Assembly (NCBI GenBank): GCA_026168455.1
Contig: CM047425.1
Coordinates: 9,274,001-9,338,000, forward strand
Direction of reading: 5' to 3'
DNA length: 64,000 bases
Source: Theocolax elegans
Taxonomy: Eukaryota > Arthropoda > Insecta > Hymenoptera > Cerocephalidae
The position numbers and the translations under genes are program-made. The stretch's first letter is position 1; the number at the start of each line of letters is the position of its first letter. The notes under the pieces were generated by a model. It saw only the letters and a list, made by a program, of their open reading frames with translations, did no database searches and was not told the origin of the DNA. This document shows positions 58,704 through 64,000 of the stretch, piece by piece.

Positions 58704-61700
58704 ATGACGACAAGGGATTATACAATGAAACATTTGAATTTTGGCATCGATAAGATCCTTTCGAATGAAGTTCGAACTGAGTACAGTGGTATGTAGCTAT
58801 ATCACAACAATTTAAATAATTATTAATATTATAAAGGTTAACAATGCAACATACATATTTTATATATACTTGAAAAATCCTCAACTCATGTATATAGGTT
58901 TAATATTTATCTATTACAGTAAAATAATTATGTTAATCTATACAACGAAAAACATCTTATTAAATTTATATATATTTTACGTGTTTTATAAATAAAAATT
59001 TTCAGATTTTTAAATTGTATATTTAAATACAATGTTTAATTCACCATTGATGTACACGGTGTCACTGAACAACACAGAACAATACAGTTGATATTTTTTA
59101 TAAGAAAATTCCTTTTTTCAAAATATTACTATTTCAGGTTCTGCTGTACATTTTAAACTTATATATTACAAATTATATTTTAAATTTTTAATTTAATACT
59201 TTTTAACCTGCGGTTTTGTTAAACATCCCCTTGACTATATTAGTTAATTAAACGTAGGTTAAACAAACTTTAATTATGATAAAATAATAAAATTGTAAAT
59301 AACGCGTCGTCAATATTTAAAATGGTTTCTTTTTTTATAGAATAGTAATACATATTATACTGAAAACATGAAATAAACGTTTGATTAAAAATATTTAATC
59401 CGGTTATATGCAAATGTTGATTACACTTACTGGTATATAATAGTATACTTACAAATTTTTAGAAATACACTTCAATTTGACAGCTAAACCACTTTTTTAA
59501 CAATTAAACATTTTAAGAATTTGTTCGCAAATATAATTAATATTATTATTATTTCATTAAAAAATAAATGTGTGATATCGTGAAATTAATTCATTATTAT
59601 AATTGCATTCGTCACTATTTTTTTTAATCCGAATAATACGATTAGATAAGCTTCAATTTTAATTATTTAATTTTAAGATTAATTTATATACATGAACTAT
59701 TTGGACGAATCCGTTGTAATAGACGATAAGGTTTGAGAAACATTTATATTAATTACTACATTGAACACTGTAAATCTCCATAATTGTAGGATAGAATATT
59801 ACAATGATTTAAAATAAAAATGATAACTAAAAATTATTTTCAGAAAAATCACGAGTATACGCACTACCTGGTTATAGCGTCTCTTACCCATACCATGTAA
59901 ATTATGGAGCGTGCGAATTTTTTCAAAATTACACTCGTTATCCATACACTCACCATCCGGATTCTCGAACGATAGCAACCATCCCAAACAGCAATACTTC
60001 TACTGCATTTAAAAATTGTATTAACGTACGCCGACCTGCACCTGTTCGACCAATACCCCAAGGTAAATATATGCGCACACGCACACATATATCTAAACTC
60101 TAAATAGATATATGATTAATTTAATACTTTACAACGACAAAAAATAACATCAGCAATTTCTTTTATTACGCTGAAAAAAATATATATTTTTGATCTATTG
60201 AAATACGTGACAAGAATAAAATCGGTTTGCTTCAATGTGACTCTTGTATAATGAACTTTTTGTGCAATCAAAAAGATCAATATCCTAAAGTCAATCAGAT
60301 TCCTCTTGATTACAAAGAAAATAAAATAAATAAAAAATAATTATAAATTAAAGAAAAAGAAATTGTGCGTTATATCATTAACGCATCAATGTCATATTTT
60401 AAAACGGTGAAAAAAAGTTTAGATCATTAGCGGTGATTTAAAAAGTGTATATATATGCGTAAAACAAAGGGGCGTTTAAAGGAGTGAGAATATAACTATG
60501 ATAATGTAAAAGAAACCTCTCACGTACCATTAACAAATAATTCCACCATGTGGTCTACTGTCCTGTTTTACGGATTCTTGCACGTGAGTAAGTGGGCCAA
60601 AATATTTACGTACGCGGGTGTATTCCCGTGTTTCCTGTCTGTGTTTAAAACGACATCTTAAGTGCCACCGGAGATTTATACTCGTTCTAAACATTAACCG
60701 TTGCTGTTGTTACTTTTCTTCGATTCTTTGAAAAATTTTAATAACATTATATTTTTAAACCCAATTGTAACTCATATTTTTTTTTATTAATCATATCAAA
60801 CGACGTGTCAAACTATATTATGAAAATTCAATAACAGTTTTTTGTAAGGAATCAAATGATCTAGTTAGTATAGTAATTAAAAAATTCATTGTGAAAGTGT
60901 TGAACTATGCACGGAGAATGGATTTCTATAAAAATTTGTATAGCAAAAATGACAATGTTGTTTAGTAATAATGAAGAGACATACTTGACAAATTATGAAA
61001 ATTACTATTACATACGTAGAAAAATTTACTACATATCTTATTCATATATTTACTATATCTCTCGTCGATTGTTCGTACTACTAAATAGCAATTTTTATCA
61101 TTTGTCAACTCTGTTCCTCCATGATTACTACACAACATTGTTATTTTTTACTACAACATTTTTTTCTCTGCGTGTCTCGATTGTATATATAATATATATT
61201 TAAGTCGAATGCACGTAATCTATCAAAAAATCGAGCGTATGCGTAAAGTATGATAAAACGAAGGAGTAAAAAGAAAAATGATTTTTATAAGTTAAAGAAA
61301 GTCGAGTGTTTAGATTCTGACAGATGTTGTATACCTTACACCACCGCGTGTTTAAATCAAGCTGGAGAAGTGGTCCGTGTTTTCGAGGGGGGTGCGCGCA
61401 ACCTGCACCATCTTAAGAAACACATACGTCCTCATACATATATGATGTGTATATGTATATATGTATATATCTTGTTTAAATAGATATCTCTCGAAGAGCC
61501 CTCTCGTTTTCACTTCACTTTGATTATTACCCTTCTAAATACCCGCGGTCAATCTTTAAACACACCTAATTGTTTTTTAGAATCACGTTTTATGATCCCG
61601 TTCATGGAATTAAACCCTTTGATCTTTGCAACTTATATACAGGTATATATATCCTTCGAACGAGTAACAATTTTTCGTGCGTGTAGATTCGGTATAAATA

Positions 61701-62287
61701 CAAAGTTATAGGAAACGAGCAGTGTCGAGCGTTGTCTACGATGCGAAAGAATATATGACGAATATTTTATTGTAATTTTTAGAAATCATATCGACGTCTA
61801 TTACCGAGCCCAGTGACATCGAGAGTAACAATTGTTGTCGACGAAGATCGTGGTCTAGAGCGGTTTTTAGTTCGTTGCAACGGAAAGGATTGGAAAGAAG
61901 ATTTGCAATACAAAAGTATATAACCAAACCTGACAGGAGGCAGTTAGCAGCTACTTTGGGTCTAACCGATGCTCAAGTGAGTTCATATTCACGTCTCGAT
62001 CATTTTATTTTCCCGTTACATTTATTTCACCGTCTATTCAGATTTATAAATTTATGTCATTTTATTTATATAAATATAAATTTATGTATTTGTGTCACTT
62101 TAAACAGGTGAAAGTGTGGTTTCAAAACCGGCGAATGAAATGGCGGCACATGAAGGAGGGCGAAAAAGCTGTCCATTCGCAGAACAATTCGAGCTTCAAA
62201 AGTATCGCAGACTCTTTGGTGAACAATAATTTTCAAGTCACTGGCTCAATCAAAAGTTCCGATGATGAAGATATCGACGTAGTATGA
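58704..62287 (+). CDS. H2.0: H2.0/HLX-type homeobox transcription factor, 225 aa
   Basis: Manual model: coding exons 58704-58788, 59844-60062, 61783-61976 and 62108-62287, in frame. The N-terminus has LNFGIDKILSNE, an eh1-like repressor motif (FGIDKIL) as in H2.0/HLX proteins. Exon 2 is Tyr/Pro/His-rich. The homeodomain spans exons 3 and 4: RRSWSRAVFSSLQRKGLERR leads helix 1, YITKPDRRQLAATLGLTDAQ carries helix 2, and VKVWFQNRRMKWRHMKE is helix 3. The WSRAVFS start, KPDRRQLA and KWRHMKE are diagnostic of this family. The homeodomain is split at AQ|VKV, a common homeobox intron position. The protein is shorter than fly H2.0 (about 418 aa) and human HLX (488 aa), so an upstream or internal exon could be missing, although eh1 and homeodomain are both present. 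It ends in an acidic DDEDIDVV tail. Confidence 0.88.
58789..59843. other. Homeobox gene intron 1
   Basis: AT-rich; nothing recognised. Confidence 0.5.
60063..61782. other. Homeobox gene intron 2
   Basis: Holds a MITE (60907-61171). A GC-richer patch at 60530-60690 (GGTCTACTGTCCTGTTTTAC and nearby) and another at 61310-61440 are unassigned and could be enhancers. Confidence 0.45.
60907..61171. repeat. Palindromic MITE, ACGGAGAA ends
   Basis: The left arm (GACAATGTTGTTTAGTAATA, TTGACAAATTATGAAAATTA) pairs with the right arm (TTTTTATCATTTGTCAACTC, GATTACTACACAACATTGTT). It ends TTTTTTTCTCTGCGTG. This is the best-preserved sibling of the 57057 element. Confidence 0.8.
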
Positions 62288-62337
62288 AAGCATCGACACG
62301 TGTTGTGAAAGTACACATATGTATTTATATATATATA

Positions 62338-62713
62338 CACACCGAGAAAAAAATTGTAGTAAATTTGAGTAAACTTCCAGTAACACGGTAACAGACTATC
62401 AAAACACAAAAAATTACCTTTTAATAACAAATTAGTAGACTTTTAATAAAAACTTTTAGTAACAAATTAGTAGACTTTTAATAAAAACTTTTAGTAACAA
62501 ATTAATAGACTTTCAATAAAATCTTTTAGTAACATATCAGTAGACATTCAGTAAAAATTTTTAGTAACATATTAGTAGACTTTCAGTAAAAATTGTTAAA
62601 ATGTTTAGTAATTTTTTTGGGTTTTGACATTCTATATTACGGCGTTTACTGAAAGTTTAGTTCAAATTTATTAGAAGTTTGGTAAAATTTACTGAACATT
62701 TTCTCTCCGTGTA
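62338..62713. repeat. MITE with internal 36-bp tandem repeats
   Basis: Ends ACACCGAGAAAAAAATTG and TTTTCTCTCCGTGT. The inverted core has ACACGGTAACAGACTATCAA and its counterpart near 62630. Between them (about 62420-62600) are about five units of roughly 36 bp containing TTAGTAACAAATTAGTAGAC. Confidence 0.75.
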
Positions 62714-63974
62714 GATATATGCAGACACATGCGTGTACGTACACAACACACTTAAGACACCATTATGTAAATAGATGAAAGTAATACGGAAAATCAAAAA
62801 CATGTTTATACCTGTCAATAGTGATTTGCTGCTTTAACAATATTTCTATTTATTTATAAAATATTATTTATATGGAATCAACTTCTCAAGTATTTTTAAA
62901 CAGCCTTGAATAAGAATTATAAGAATATGTATCTTTTTAGATAATTTGATAGTAGACCGTGCTATTAATACATTTTGAAAAGTTTTATTTTCATATATAT
63001 ATATGTACATTTATATATATTAGACCATTTGTATAATGCAATATATGTATACCGATGATGGTAAAATATTTTTCCTACTTATGTAAATGTTCCAGTTGTC
63101 TTTCATCACAACGCATTTAAATACAGTATATTTTCAATGCATCAGAATATCGATGTATGTGTTTCATTTTATTTCTATGCCCTTTCAATTATATATATTT
63201 TACTCTGTGGTAATTAGTTATTATACTGTTTTTCAGAATCTTTTTTTTAGACTCAAAGTGATATAAGATATTTAACTTGAAAATATTTTTTCAGCAAGTT
63301 TAAAAAAAAGAATAGCATTATATTAAATATTTTATGGTCTGTAATTTTTAGTCAACAAAGGCGTAATCTTTCAATCCAAATATCGTAATTAAATTATCGA
63401 TTTCAACATCTGGAAAAATTTGGGTATGTTGTTTAAAAAAAGGGTAGGATTTTTCAAAAACTCATTTTTTTTGTTTATAAATAAAATATAACAAAATGAT
63501 CTATTTCTAACTCCGACATCTCGTTAATAATTGAATAAATATCCAGAAAAAAATGTATTCGCAATAATAAATAATTTCTTTTACGTTTCTCTAAACTTAA
63601 ATAAAGTAATTATTGATATAATAATGTTATATTTCCCATAATTTTTAAAATAAAAATAATATATTCACAATCCATAATATAATTACAGCTGCGGCCGAAA
63701 GAAATGTCTTATATATTCGTCATACAAATAATAAATAAATCCAGGCAAGCTCGACCAAAAAAGCACCGATAAACGTCAATATCCAAATCGAGTACGAATA
63801 AATACACCGCGGTATAGCTCTATATCAATCAAAAATATTCATCTCAAGTGCTAAGCAAGTATAACTTTGTGTTTAACCAATATTCTACGGTACGTACAAT
63901 ATCAATATAGTCTACAGTAGAGAAAAAAAAATGGTTTCTAAAATTCGTTAACGTTTCAGTTACAATCGACCACC
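62714..63974. other. AT-rich intergenic region
   Basis: Downstream of the homeobox gene; nothing recognised apart from short TA runs. Confidence 0.5.
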
Positions 63975-64000
63975 ATGCCGGATAACACGCATCAAAACTG
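63975..64000 (+). CDS. Possible start of a further gene, truncated by the window edge
   Basis: An ATG in strong context (CGACCACCATGC) opens MPDNTHQN, still open at the last base. It follows a good acceptor (ACGTTTCAG, AG at 63958-63959), so this could be a second exon with the start codon. Only eight full codons are visible, so it is tentative. Confidence 0.3.

Noticed and set aside
61250..61483. Extra coding exon of the homeobox gene
   Set aside because: No acceptor and donor pair keeps the phase, and exon 2 joins exon 3 directly in frame.

Overview
The window is eukaryotic, AT-rich nuclear DNA with short exons, long introns and GT/AG splice sites. It most likely comes from an insect. The gene content (a Cep164 orthologue, an H2.0/HLX homeobox gene and two small secreted or membrane proteins), the intron style and the dense short inverted-repeat elements would fit a hymenopteran such as a parasitoid wasp, but the species is my inference. 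All splice junctions were placed by eye from GT/AG sites, reading-frame continuity and protein similarity. There was no transcript or database support.

Layout. From 1 to about 8.1 kb is non-coding: interlocked perfect inverted repeats at 1-804, short inverted-repeat elements, microsatellites and a few GC-richer islands. From 8187 to 39955 (+) runs Cep164 in 11 coding exons, which join to a continuous 1326-aa frame. Its introns are crowded with mobile DNA. Intron 8 holds a 660-bp foldback element and four 'twin-hairpin' elements. Intron 10 holds an old inverted-repeat element that contains a degenerate tandem array, a tRNA-derived SINE and a 5.6-kb CACTA-like DNA transposon with a frameshifted transposase. 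From 43086 to 45193 (-) and 45527 to 54247 (+) lies a head-to-head pair of small genes of unknown function. Intron 1 of the plus-strand gene carries a 5312-bp P-element-type transposon with an exact 8-bp target duplication, terminal inverted repeats and an apparently intact four-exon THAP transposase. From 58704 to 62287 (+) is the H2.0/HLX-type homeobox gene in four coding exons. The last 26 bases may open another coding exon.

The host genes do not form an obvious pathway. Cep164 belongs to centriole distal appendages and cilium assembly, H2.0/HLX is a developmental transcription factor, and the small pair is uncharacterised.

The most unusual material is repetitive. Two element families, the twin-hairpin elements and the CAC-GAGAAAAA-ended elements, keep their ends but carry unrelated palindromic cores. 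The apparently intact P-type transposon and the microsatellite that seems to have grown from a fixed point inside a mobile element are the other main leads.
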